This document shows positions 8,235 to 15,277 of a stretch of 36,425 nt of DNA, piece after piece; position 1 is the stretch's first letter; each line of letters opens with the position of its first letter. The DNA is from Acidobacteriota bacterium. Lineage in GTDB: Bacteria > Acidobacteriota > Terriglobia > Bryobacterales > Bryobacteraceae. The notes under the pieces were generated by a model. That model saw only the letters and a list, made by a program, of their open reading frames with translations. It had not been told where the DNA came from and made no database searches. The stretch is from contig JANXSF010000107.1 of NCBI GenBank assembly GCA_025352795.1, positions 1 to 36,425 on the forward strand. Direction: 5' to 3'. The position numbers were made by a program, and so were the translations under genes.

Positions 8235-8272
8235 ACCTGCGCTGCTAATTAAAGACAAGGAGAATCAAAAAC

Positions 8273-8791
8273 GTGGCTGATCAATTTGTTGGAGAAGTTC
8301 GGGCGGTAGGATTTAACTTTCCTGCCAACGGCTGGGCGGAATGTAACGGGCAGTTATTGGCCATTTCGCAAAATACAGCCCTATTTTCGCTCTTGGGCAC
8401 TTTTTACGGTGGGGATGGAAAGAGCACCTTCGCCTTGCCGAATTTGCAAGGAAACGTCGCTATTGGCCAAGGGTCTGGGCCGGGTCTTACGTCTCGTACC
8501 ATTGGAGAGCAAAGCGGTGCAAGTTCCGTGACTTTGATCACGAATGAGTTACCCACCCACAAGCACACTTTTTCTGGAAATACCGACGATGGACCGAACA
8601 GCGGTGGCCCCGCAAACGCCGCATATTGCCTTTCGGCGCAAACGCAACTCTACTCAACGGCGACATCCCCGCTTGTAGCGATGGGCACGCTTGTACCCGC
8701 TGGGAGCAGCCAGCCCCATAACAACATGATGCCTTTCCTGGTCATGAATTTTATTATCGCGTTACAGGGGATTTTTCCGTCCCGCAGCTAG
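8273..8791 (+). CDS. Phage tail collar domain protein (MdpB-like), third of three
   Basis: This is the third paralogue, 172 aa, with a GTG start and AAGGAGA 12 nt upstream. The collar domain is at about residues 5-62 ('FVGEvRaVGFnFpaNGWaeCNGQlLAISQNTALFSLLGTfYGGDGkstFaLPNLQGnvai'). 'LPtHkHtFsG' lies near 100 and the end is 'PFLVMNFIIALQGIFPSRS'. It is the most divergent of the three in its middle region. A strong hairpin follows its stop and precedes the acetyltransferase, so the acetyltransferase may be expressed at a lower level. Confidence 0.9.
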   Translation: MADQFVGEVRAVGFNFPANGWAECNGQLLAISQNTALFSLLGTFYGGDGKSTFALPNLQGNVAIGQGSGPGLTSRTIGEQSGASSVTLITNELPTHKHTFSGNTDDGPNSGGPANAAYCLSAQTQLYSTATSPLVAMGTLVPAGSSQPHNNMMPFLVMNFIIALQGIFPSRS

Positions 8792-8808
8792 GTTGACCTC
8801 GTATTCAC

Positions 8809-8835
8809 AGGGACTGGCGGCCTCGGCCAGTCCCT
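8809..8835 (+). terminator. Intra-operon hairpin before the GNAT gene
   Basis: AGGGACTGGC (8809-8818) is perfectly complementary to GCCAGTCCCT (8826-8835) with a 7-nt loop, followed by the pyrimidine stretch CTTCTCTT. It ends 8 nt before the likely ATG of the GNAT gene. It fits a Rho-independent terminator or attenuator. The only Shine-Dalgarno-like AGGGA lies inside the stem, so the hairpin could also control translation. Confidence 0.6.
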
Positions 8836-8843
8836 CTTCTCTT

Positions 8844-9329
8844 ATGTCTACCATCGCCGTCCGTCCCGCCTTAGCCCAAGATGAGATTTATCTTTATGAG
8901 CTTTATAGAGCAGTCCGCGGACCTCAGTTCGACCTAGCGCCCATCACCGCTGAACAAAAAGAAAACTTACTCCGCATGCAGTTCCACGCGCAGTTATCTT
9001 CTTATACCCAGCAATACCCCAACTCCTGTTACCATTTGGTGCTAATGGATGGGAAGCCCTGCGGCCGTTTGTGGGTTGCCCCGGGGCTCAATTCGTTTCA
9101 CTTGGTGGATATTGCGCTTGATCCTGGCTTGCAGAGCAAAGGCATCGGAACGGTTCTGGTGCAGCGATTACAGCAGGAGGCGCAGAAGATAAAGCTGCCG
9201 ATCACTTCGGTGGTTGACCGTTTTAACCCAGGCTCTTTGCGATTTCACAAGCGGCTGGGATTCGCAATCACGCGGGAAGATTTGCTGAATTATTACATGG
9301 AATGGCGGCCGGCCCCGTTGGTTGGGTAG
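8844..9329 (+). CDS. GNAT-family N-acetyltransferase
   Basis: This is a 161-aa GNAT protein: beta-1 region 'IaVRPAlaqDE.yLyeLYravR', a mid-region 'LVdIALdPglQSKGIGTvLvqrLqqEA' holding the acetyl-CoA pyrophosphate loop (Q-S-K-G-I-G), and 'vdRfNPgSLRFHKRLGFaitRED' near the C terminus. An in-frame TTG at 8793 would add 17 residues, but these would be encoded across the hairpin and do not look like protein, so the ATG at 8844 is preferred. It lies directly downstream of three tail-collar genes on the same strand. A GNAT beside tail-collar triplets is an arrangement I recall from other bacteria, so it may acetylate a collar protein. The substrate is unknown. Confidence 0.85.
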   Translation: MSTIAVRPALAQDEIYLYELYRAVRGPQFDLAPITAEQKENLLRMQFHAQLSSYTQQYPNSCYHLVLMDGKPCGRLWVAPGLNSFHLVDIALDPGLQSKGIGTVLVQRLQQEAQKIKLPITSVVDRFNPGSLRFHKRLGFAITREDLLNYYMEWRPAPLVG

Positions 9330-9331
9330 CA

Positions 9332-10003
9332 CTAGCGGCTAATTACAAGCCTGCCTCGATACATCCCCATGCCGCAGGTAAACCGGAGTTCTCCGGAGGG
9401 ACTTGGCGGGATTTCGACTAGCGCCATCCCGCCTAACGGAATCTCCTTGGTCAACCCAAGTTCGGGAAATACCACTTTCGTGCCGCAATTCGGCTCCCCT
9501 GATCGCAGGAATGCGAGGGTGATTTTACGGTTGGCCGGTACCGCCACGTTCATCGGTTCGTAGCCGTTGGAGGCTCGTCTGTAGCTGCGGGCTTTGCTTG
9601 GCGTGGACTCCCTTGAATTTAAGTAAATCATCATCTTCCCTTTTGGCAGGCTAGTGTCCTCCAAATGAGCCAAGGGCACAGATTGCCCTGGGGACAAGTA
9701 CCGCGGCTCGACAGGCCTCTCAAATATAGAAGTTAGATAACCGGGACCTAAGTACCCGACCGTGAGAAAATCAAAGGTATGATCATGAGGGGAAAGATAG
9801 GCAAATTGAGAAGCGTACCCAACCATGCTTCGCGGAAATTCGTCAAGCGGATACCAGAAGTTCGCTCGGATAATCACGCGCGGCCCAGAAAACAGTTTGA
9901 TACTCGTATTTAGAATCCCTGCACTCGCCTCCTTTGGACGGACGAGTTCATCAATCAAATAATCTGCTAAGAAGGTGCGATTGTTAGCCAATGCACCTAG
10001 CAC
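9332..10003 (-). CDS. Chimeric protein: cupin-like N-terminal part fused to a cupredoxin domain
   Basis: The first approximately 140 residues hold 'VIIRANFWYPLDE', 'SPHDHTFDFLTVGYLGPGY' and 'LPKGKMMIYLNSRE'. I associate this pattern with an uncharacterised family of about 200 aa in which HDHxFDFLT could be a metal site (recall, unverified). Residues from about 150 form an EfeO-type cupredoxin domain: 'GYEPMNVAVPANRKITLAF', 'VVFPELGLTKEIPLGG' and the copper-site loop FTCGMGMYRG. There is no signal peptide. The GTG at 10003 is a poor start. Coding-like sequence in frame continues upstream (TLTEAIKEIAAKSNPNDPS) to a TAG at 10085-10087, and an ATG at 10092 is one base out of frame. The gene may thus be a deletion-born fusion with a 5' frameshift, lying beside other gene remnants. 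Confidence 0.5.
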   Translation of the reverse strand: MLGALANNRTFLADYLIDELVRPKEASAGILNTSIKLFSGPRVIIRANFWYPLDEFPRSMVGYASQFAYLSPHDHTFDFLTVGYLGPGYLTSIFERPVEPRYLSPGQSVPLAHLEDTSLPKGKMMIYLNSRESTPSKARSYRRASNGYEPMNVAVPANRKITLAFLRSGEPNCGTKVVFPELGLTKEIPLGGMALVEIPPSPSGELRFTCGMGMYRGRLVISR

Positions 10004-10128
10004 AGGCGCTACTAAAAAAAGTGAGCTCGGGTCGTTTGGATTGGATTTTGCGGCAATCTCTTTGATAGCCTCTGTTAAAGTTGCCTAACCATTTCTCGCT
10101 GACAGCACCTCAAGTGTGATCGCCATTT

Positions 10129-11211
10129 CTAATTCTCCCTAAGGATGCCGGACACAGAACTCGAAGCAATTTTCCAACTCGGTATCATCGCAGAAAGTAG
10201 CATAGTGATACACACAACGAGAAAAGAACATGCTAATAAACCGCCTTCCTCACCCGGAAAGACAATATTCGATCTACCAACGTATCGCAGAATTGCTATG
10301 GTCACTATTCCTCCAAACAAGGAGCTCCCCAACAAAAGACTAACCAGCTTACGCAGAGGGTATAAAACAATCTGAATTGGGCTTGCCCCTAGGGCCGATC
10401 GGACTGCCAGTTCGCGCAATCGCGAGGAGATCCAGAACGAGATGGAACCATACGTTCCTAAAGCCGCCAGAAGTAGAGTGAATAGTGCGGCATTTGATCC
10501 AAGTCGTGCATATAGAGAGTATGCTGATAAGGAGTTGGCTCGGTGTTCAGCCAATGACGATTCGCCATATGAAAAAAGACGCGCGTCAATTGTCTTCAAT
10601 ACTGTGCGAAGTGCAGCAAGGCATGAGGGATGTGGGGATCGGCAACGGAGCAGCACTGTGCCCTCATTCATTGATTCATCGGATTCTTTGATATATGCGT
10701 AGACTCCAGGAGGCTGATCCGGTCCATGAGTGCTCACGTTTGCAACGACACCAATAACTTCGAATGGCCTACTATCCTTCAAAATAACCTTGCCGATAGG
10801 ATCTTGAGTTGGAAATAGTCTCTCTGCAAAAGCTTGATTGAGAATGATCTTATGAATGTCCTCACTCTGAAATTTTCGTCCTCTGAGAAACCGGATGCCT
10901 AACACGTCAAAATACTCGCTTGTGACGATATTATAGGGAGTCCAATCTGTCTGCTCCAACGGCGATGCTGGAACTGCGAATCGATCCATGTTATGTCTGC
11001 GAGGTTCAAAAGGTGCTGAGCGAGCGATCGCAAATGACTCCACTTCGTTTAGACCCGCCAGACGCTGCTCTATATCTAGCCAAAGGTTGCTCGCCTGTTG
11101 ACGAGAGAAGCCAGCCGCGCTGGGATTGAGCGTGATGGTTGCGAGATCTGTTGCACTAACGCCAGTGTCGACACCCTCCGTGCCAACATAGGTGAGACAC
11201 TCCTCAACCAT
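10129..11211 (-). pseudogene. ADOP/MacB-type ABC transporter permease, C-terminal half
   Basis: The 360 codons match the second half of acidobacterial ADOP-type permeases (about 800 aa). There is a periplasmic MacB-like core domain ('LnPSaaGFSRQQA...IeqRLaGLneVES', 'VTSEYFDVLGIRFLRGRKF', 'ILNQAFAERLFPTQDPIGK', 'EVIGVVANV'). An FtsX-type membrane domain with four helices follows ('LRELAVRSALGASPIQIV', ending IPSWKIASSSVSGILREN). The N-terminal permease half is missing. A stop codon lies two codons upstream of the first ATG, and IS3-type transposase remains lie 270 bp further upstream. No ATPase gene is nearby. I read it as an inactive remnant. Confidence 0.75.
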
Positions 11212-11482
11212 TAATTACTGAGCAGGGCGGGAAGGATTTCTTACCCTTCTCCAGCAGGATCGCCTTCTCGGCTGTCGTTAGCCTTTCGGACCAAATGACG
11301 CCCCAAGGCCGAGTGCCAGTACCCCCTCGGCGCTCGCCGCTCGGCAAGAAATTGAGCAGCACACTGGACTGCTTAAAGCAACTTTGGCGGGGGCCGAATG
11401 GTTTCGATTGGCTGAACGCACTCTGAGCGAAACTATTTCGTCCGTCGCTCTGACATTCGTTCCATACGACAAGCGGGGTGCC
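11212..11482. other. Gap between permease remnant and transposase relic
   Basis: About 270 bp with no recognisable gene on either strand. The short open frames lack family motifs, signal peptides or ribosome-binding sites. It is probably decayed sequence where the permease and the insertion element were joined. Confidence 0.4.
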
Positions 11483-11861
11483 CTAACCCAAATCTCGCAA
11501 CCTCAGGCTTATGTGAGCTTCACGGCCCGGCATCGCACAACCAGCCCTGAGCGCCAACGATTCCCGCGTAAAGCAATCCACCATCGTCAAAATCCGCAAC
11601 ACGCGTTTTGAACCGATACACCAGTCCGACACGAAGTCCATTGCCCAGCATTCATTGGCCTTTTGCGGCTCCTTTTGCCCAACTGCTTCTCTTGCGCTCC
11701 ACTTCCGTCTTCGCCGAGTTCTTACTTGCAGGTTCAGCTTCCGCATGATCTGTTGCACGTTTCGGCGGCTCACGGGCTTCGCCAGTTTGCGTGCCTAGCA
11801 CCTGCGCCATTTGACGATGGCCGTAACGAGGATGCTCAAGCGCTGCCAGGGTAACGCGCAA
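11483..11861 (-). mobile_element. IS3-family transposase (OrfB) relic, frameshifted
   Basis: Two overlapping minus-strand frames form one broken transposase. The first (from 11861) gives 'LAALEHPRYGHRQMAQVL', the helical start of IS3 OrfB. The second (from 11773) gives 'SRRNVQQIMRKLNLQVRTRRRRK', 'NECWAMDFVSD' with the first Asp of the DDE triad, and 'RILTMVDCFTRESLAL' with the second Asp. The final Glu region is absent, and the frame ends about 25 residues later in unrelated sequence. Only about 380 bp of a usual 800-900 bp OrfB remain, no OrfA is visible, and I found no terminal inverted repeats. It is inactive. Confidence 0.75.
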
Positions 11862-11914
11862 AACTTATCTAGTTAGGAATACCGGTACTCATATTTCCAT
11901 TTGTCGAACATTCA

Positions 11915-12556
11915 TCAGCAAAATGATTTCGAGTCTATTAAGAATTCGATTTTGTGAACAAACCGTCGGATATTTCTTGTGGAGTACGACGAGTTGGCAT
12001 AAACTAAAATCCCTATTCGGCGTATTTGATTTGCTGTGTGGGGTAGGAAGTCCATGATCCCTCGTTTGTTTATTGCCCATAAGACAAAGGGCATTGGCGT
12101 ATTCATGACGGCGGCGATCCTCGCCTTTTCATTTTCTCCTGACACAACGCGCTCGCCGGGAAGCGCTAACACCGCAGGCAAGCCAATCTGGTCGATATCG
12201 GGGCGGAAAGATCCCGCACCTCCTCGCAGATTGGCCTTCGCAGAGACGACGCCAAGGCGAGAGACGACATCTCCAGCACCGGCCACTATTGCGGTGATCA
12301 ATCCGACAACCGGACAGCAGGGGCAAAGAAATTTGTCGATTGCTATTACCGGCCAAGCAACGCATTTCGTACAGGGCACAACGACGGCAGACTTTGAAAC
12401 TGGAATTACGGTTATTTCCGTCACGGTATCATCAGCCACTGTGGCTACCGCGACAGGAGCAACCGGCCCATAGCCCGCACCGACGACACTGGCGGCACCG
12501 TCCGCCGCAAATGATTTCGCGACAAGCAGTCCTGCGAGGAAGAGTTTCGTTTGCAT
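11915..12556 (-). CDS. Hypothetical protein with signal-peptide-like start
   Basis: From the ATG at 12556 (AAAGGATGAAACT before it, a good ribosome-binding site) the 213-codon frame starts MQTKLFLAGLLVAKSFAADGA, which looks like a secretion signal. The middle is Val/Ala-rich with a cluster of four cysteines (VPCTKC and CPCCP, about residues 60-85). The rest looks random, and the frame is antisense to a plus-strand ORF with a recognisable domain remnant (12036-12473). It lies 34 bp after the Asp-box gene on the same strand. Either this is a real secreted protein, or a genuine 5' end has been fused to inverted foreign sequence. I favour the second. Confidence 0.3.
   Translation of the reverse strand: MQTKLFLAGLLVAKSFAADGAASVVGAGYGPVAPVAVATVADDTVTEITVIPVSKSAVVVPCTKCVAWPVIAIDKFLCPCCPVVGLITAIVAGAGDVVSRLGVVSAKANLRGGAGSFRPDIDQIGLPAVLALPGERVVSGENEKARIAAVMNTPMPFVLWAINKRGIMDFLPHTANQIRRIGILVYANSSYSTRNIRRFVHKIEFLIDSKSFC
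12036..12473 (+). pseudogene. Remnant of a 'TGQQGQ' secreted-protein repeat domain
   Basis: The C-terminal third of this 145-codon frame reads 'IAVINPTTGQQGQRNLSIAITGQ' followed by 'THFVQGTTTADFETGITV'. It resembles a repeat found many times over in large acidobacterial secreted proteins, of the type 'v.PstGqqGq.nlsvtitGqfT.FvqGtT.a.FG.GItv' (recall). It stops at TAG just where the domain should continue. The N-terminal two thirds show no motif, signal peptide or ribosome-binding site. The frame is antisense to the ORF at 11915-12556. I read it as a fragment of a lost large protein. Confidence 0.45.
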
Positions 12557-12590
12557 AGTTTCATCCTTTCTAGAATTGTATAGCTTCAAG

Positions 12591-13919
12591 CTAGTTCACA
12601 AGGCCCGCCCTCAGAAGCCGGGCGTGGGTCATTGACGAGGTCATGAATTTATGGTGCTGGGCCGCTATGTGGGCCAAATGCACATTCGTAAAGATCGCTC
12701 TGTTGGAAAGGTTTCCTCCAGTCTTGAATGGAGTCGTTGTAGGGACGAACTGGGGCACGTTGGCGGACTGCGGATCTCTAATAAAGGCCTGCATCAGGTC
12801 GTTTGTATTCGGCGACCCCACAATGATGGGAACTGTTGCGCCGGAGAACGAATTCATAGCAGGGCGGAAATAGTCACCGGGAGTGTAACAGGGCGACGAC
12901 TTGATGCATCGGCTATTGCTGTTGTAGTAAAACCATTTCGACGGGTCAATCGTCCCTTGGATGATCGCGCCCAAGTAACCGTCAGCCGGTGTGCGATACA
13001 CGGCGTTTTGCTGAACTGGGACGACCTGATCACCGCCCTGAAATGTTTGATACGTCAAATACCAGTCACCACTTGTTGAGGCTGTGATTCCCGCATTGAA
13101 CGAATCCGTCGTGTAATTGATCGTGACGCCGCCAGAGTGTTCAGTCGATACGTTTATCGCGTTCCGCCCTCCAATGTTAACGGGATAGGCGACGAACCAA
13201 CCCAATGAGGATGACGAGACGGCATTGGGAGTGGCGGCATACGACAACTGCCCCGATGGATTGCCGGACACAACATTTTCGGGCGAGCTAAATGCAGGCA
13301 TGCCGTAAGTCGCGACGTCAGCCTGTCTTGTCCAATTCTGGCCATCGGATGACTGCCAATGCATGAGAACCCAATTGGCAGGGTCGAAGGTTTCTTGAAT
13401 GAAGGCATGATATCCGCTGGTTGACCAAACAATTCTGCTAGTGGCGCCACCAGTCGTACCATTAACGGGGAAAGGACCGTTCCATGTAACTCCTCCATCG
13501 TCAGAATAGGAAGTCCAGTAGCCGCTGTTGTTCTGAGTAAGTTGAGATGCGCCGACGACAATTCTCCCTGTACTAGCGTTCAATGCGACGGAGGGGAAGT
13601 CCCAAGCAATTGGACCGAGAAGGCTGCCAGGCATAGCCTTGACCGGGGTACTCCAGCTGGCACCGCCGCCTGAATCCGTTGAGAAATGCAACCAGATCGA
13701 ATTCCCAACCGTTTGATACTCAACGCCAGCGAAAACATAGCGGTTTCTGGCCGCATCCCAGATGGTGAAGCCGTCGATTAGTGGCCTGCCCGGCGAGTCC
13801 GAAGTCAGATGCTCAAAAGAGTTTGCCCAAGCGTTGTTCCAAGTCTTTGTGTAAGCGTGGACGACTGAAGCCTCGGGTGAAAATCCAGGGACGGTCCCTA
13901 TATCGTGCCCACTGGTCAT
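12591..13919 (-). CDS. Asp-box (BNR/sialidase-like) beta-propeller protein, main part
   Basis: This 442-aa protein has Asp-box motifs typical of sialidase-like propellers: 'FSTDSGGGASWS' near residue 80, 'SYSDDGGVTWNG' near 140 and 'QSSDGQNWT' near 190. It has aromatic-rich strands and a C-terminal tail THARLLRAGLVN. There is no signal peptide at the ATG. Upstream, the same frame continues through 12 sense codons to a TGA at 13953-13955 and then into a 58-codon ORF with a membrane segment and a good ribosome-binding site. Thus the protein probably lost its N-terminal anchor by a nonsense change, or restarts at the ATG at 13919, which has GGAGG 4 nt upstream. Sialidase activity cannot be claimed because the catalytic Arg triad was not identified. 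Confidence 0.65.
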   Translation of the reverse strand: MTSGHDIGTVPGFSPEASVVHAYTKTWNNAWANSFEHLTSDSPGRPLIDGFTIWDAARNRYVFAGVEYQTVGNSIWLHFSTDSGGGASWSTPVKAMPGSLLGPIAWDFPSVALNASTGRIVVGASQLTQNNSGYWTSYSDDGGVTWNGPFPVNGTTGGATSRIVWSTSGYHAFIQETFDPANWVLMHWQSSDGQNWTRQADVATYGMPAFSSPENVVSGNPSGQLSYAATPNAVSSSSLGWFVAYPVNIGGRNAINVSTEHSGGVTINYTTDSFNAGITASTSGDWYLTYQTFQGGDQVVPVQQNAVYRTPADGYLGAIIQGTIDPSKWFYYNSNSRCIKSSPCYTPGDYFRPAMNSFSGATVPIIVGSPNTNDLMQAFIRDPQSANVPQFVPTTTPFKTGGNLSNRAIFTNVHLAHIAAQHHKFMTSSMTHARLLRAGLVN

Positions 13920-13952
13920 CCAGCCTCCAGTATCGGCGGAACTAGGCTCCCA

Positions 13953-14129
13953 TCAGTAGTTCATGGGGGCGTTCGTTACCAAATTGATCGAATCGACTGT
14001 TATGAATCCGCCTCCTGCGAAAGCTATCATGGCCAGCCATACAACGGCGACGCCATATTTTTTCGGGATAAGGAACCTACTCATCAAAGGCGTATTTAGC
14101 CTGTCACGAAGATCCTCAGATCGTTTCAT
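13953..14129 (-). CDS. 58-aa membrane-anchor ORF in frame with the Asp-box protein
   Basis: Reading from the ATG at 14129 gives a 58-aa peptide: basic MKRSEDLRDRLNTPLMSRFL, then IPKKYGVAVVWLAMIAFAGG, a hydrophobic segment at about residues 26-43, and a short tail ending NAPMNY before TGA. AGGAG lies 8 nt before the ATG, a better initiation signal than that of the downstream ORF. The frame is the same as that of the 442-aa Asp-box protein, with no other stop between. It looks like the natural N-terminal signal/anchor of that protein (512 aa if the TGA is read as a sense codon). A separate small membrane protein is the alternative. Confidence 0.55.
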   Translation of the reverse strand: MKRSEDLRDRLNTPLMSRFLIPKKYGVAVVWLAMIAFAGGGFITVDSINLVTNAPMNY

Positions 14130-14248
14130 TTTCAGATACTCCTGGCCAATGTACTAGGCAATTTGCTTGCCACTCCCGTTCTCGTTATTCGTTTAGCCCT
14201 ACGTCTTGGGAACGCGAAAGCCTTACCGGGTCGCGAGAAGCTAGGCTG

Positions 14249-15277
14249 TTAAGCAATCGTCGCTGATTCTTCAATTACCAATTCACCCTTATCCGCATCA
14301 AGAAATGCAATCACCCCTTCAGGCAACGTCAACTGATCTTCGGTGTGTCCAATGGTGAGCCCTGACAATACCGGAATTTTCAGTTTCCCCAGTATTTCAT
14401 CGACCACTTCGCCCAGTGTAAATGAGTTGGTGAAGCTGGGATCATACTTGTTGGACGTACACCCGGCACACTCGCCAAACACTATGCCTGCGGCTTTTTC
14501 CAGCTTTCCAGCGATGCGAAGTTGGGTCAACATGCGATCCATACTATAAGGCTCTTCCCCAACATCTTCAACGAACAGGATGCGCCCCGCCGTTTCGATT
14601 TCATACGGTGACCCCATGGTTGTAGCGATCAATGTGAGATTACCGCCAACCAGCCTGCCCCGCGCAGTACCCGGCCTGACGGTGCGCAATTTGTGTTTCG
14701 GCCTTAGCTTATTCGTCTCCAGTGGATTGGTTACAGAACCAATTGGCGTGGCTTCAAACAAAGCCTTCTTATAAAACTTTTGCGTGTAATCAGAGAAGCC
14801 CGATAGCGCCACTGGGCCATGGAATGTAACTAGGCCCGTCTTCTTTCCAATGGCCAGATGCAGCGCGGTGATGTCACTATACCCGATGAATATTTTAGGA
14901 TTGCGACGGATCAAATCGTAGTCGATTGCTGGAAGAAGTTGCGCCGACCCATAGCCTCCGCGAATGCAAAAAATGCCTTTTACTTGGGGATCGGCAAACA
15001 TTGCATGCAGATCGCTGACCCGCTCTTCAATTGAGCCACCCAGGTAGCCAGTGCGTTTCTTGACGTTCTTTCCCCACTTCACTTTCAACCCGAAATAATC
15101 CATGGTGCGGGCGGCGGTTTCAATATCGTCCGGGTCGCTGACAAAAGTGGATGGGGTGATCAGGCCAACAGTATCGCCTTGCTTTAAGACTCGTGGTTTC
15201 AAAACATTGGATGCTGGTGTTTGCGCGTAAGCAGTTGCGGCAATGGCAGCGGAAAGAAATCTTCGTCGATCAAGCAT
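14249..15277 (-). CDS. LD-carboxypeptidase (peptidase S66 family)
   Basis: This 342-aa protein matches muramoyl-tetrapeptide carboxypeptidase, which removes the terminal D-Ala from recycled murein tetrapeptides by cutting an L,D bond. A twin-arginine-like signal RRRFLSAA at residues 4-11 suggests export. Family landmarks are 'GDTVGLITPST' (34-44), 'RGGYGSAQLLP' (106-116) and the serine elbow GYSDIT with Ser134. 'GGNLT' lies at 211-215, 'FVEDVGEEPY' holds Glu237 and 'GHTEDQLTLPEG' holds His311. Ser134, Glu237 and His311 correspond to the Ser-Glu-His triad of Pseudomonas LdcA. Its ATG overlaps the stop of the upstream methyltransferase gene (TAATG), so the two are translationally coupled. It may act in peptidoglycan recycling, or on exported peptides given the signal. 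Confidence 0.93.
   Translation of the reverse strand: MLDRRRFLSAAIAATAYAQTPASNVLKPRVLKQGDTVGLITPSTFVSDPDDIETAARTMDYFGLKVKWGKNVKKRTGYLGGSIEERVSDLHAMFADPQVKGIFCIRGGYGSAQLLPAIDYDLIRRNPKIFIGYSDITALHLAIGKKTGLVTFHGPVALSGFSDYTQKFYKKALFEATPIGSVTNPLETNKLRPKHKLRTVRPGTARGRLVGGNLTLIATTMGSPYEIETAGRILFVEDVGEEPYSMDRMLTQLRIAGKLEKAAGIVFGECAGCTSNKYDPSFTNSFTLGEVVDEILGKLKIPVLSGLTIGHTEDQLTLPEGVIAFLDADKGELVIEESATIA

Noticed and set aside
7204-8791. Prophage or tailocin remnant
   Set aside because: Only collar-domain proteins are present. No baseplate, sheath, tube, lysis, integrase or terminase genes lie on either side, and the genes have intact frames and good ribosome-binding sites.
13953-13955. TGA as a selenocysteine codon in the Asp-box protein
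   Set aside because: The TGA lies in a linker after a membrane segment, not in a redox site, and no SECIS-like hairpin directly downstream was recognised.
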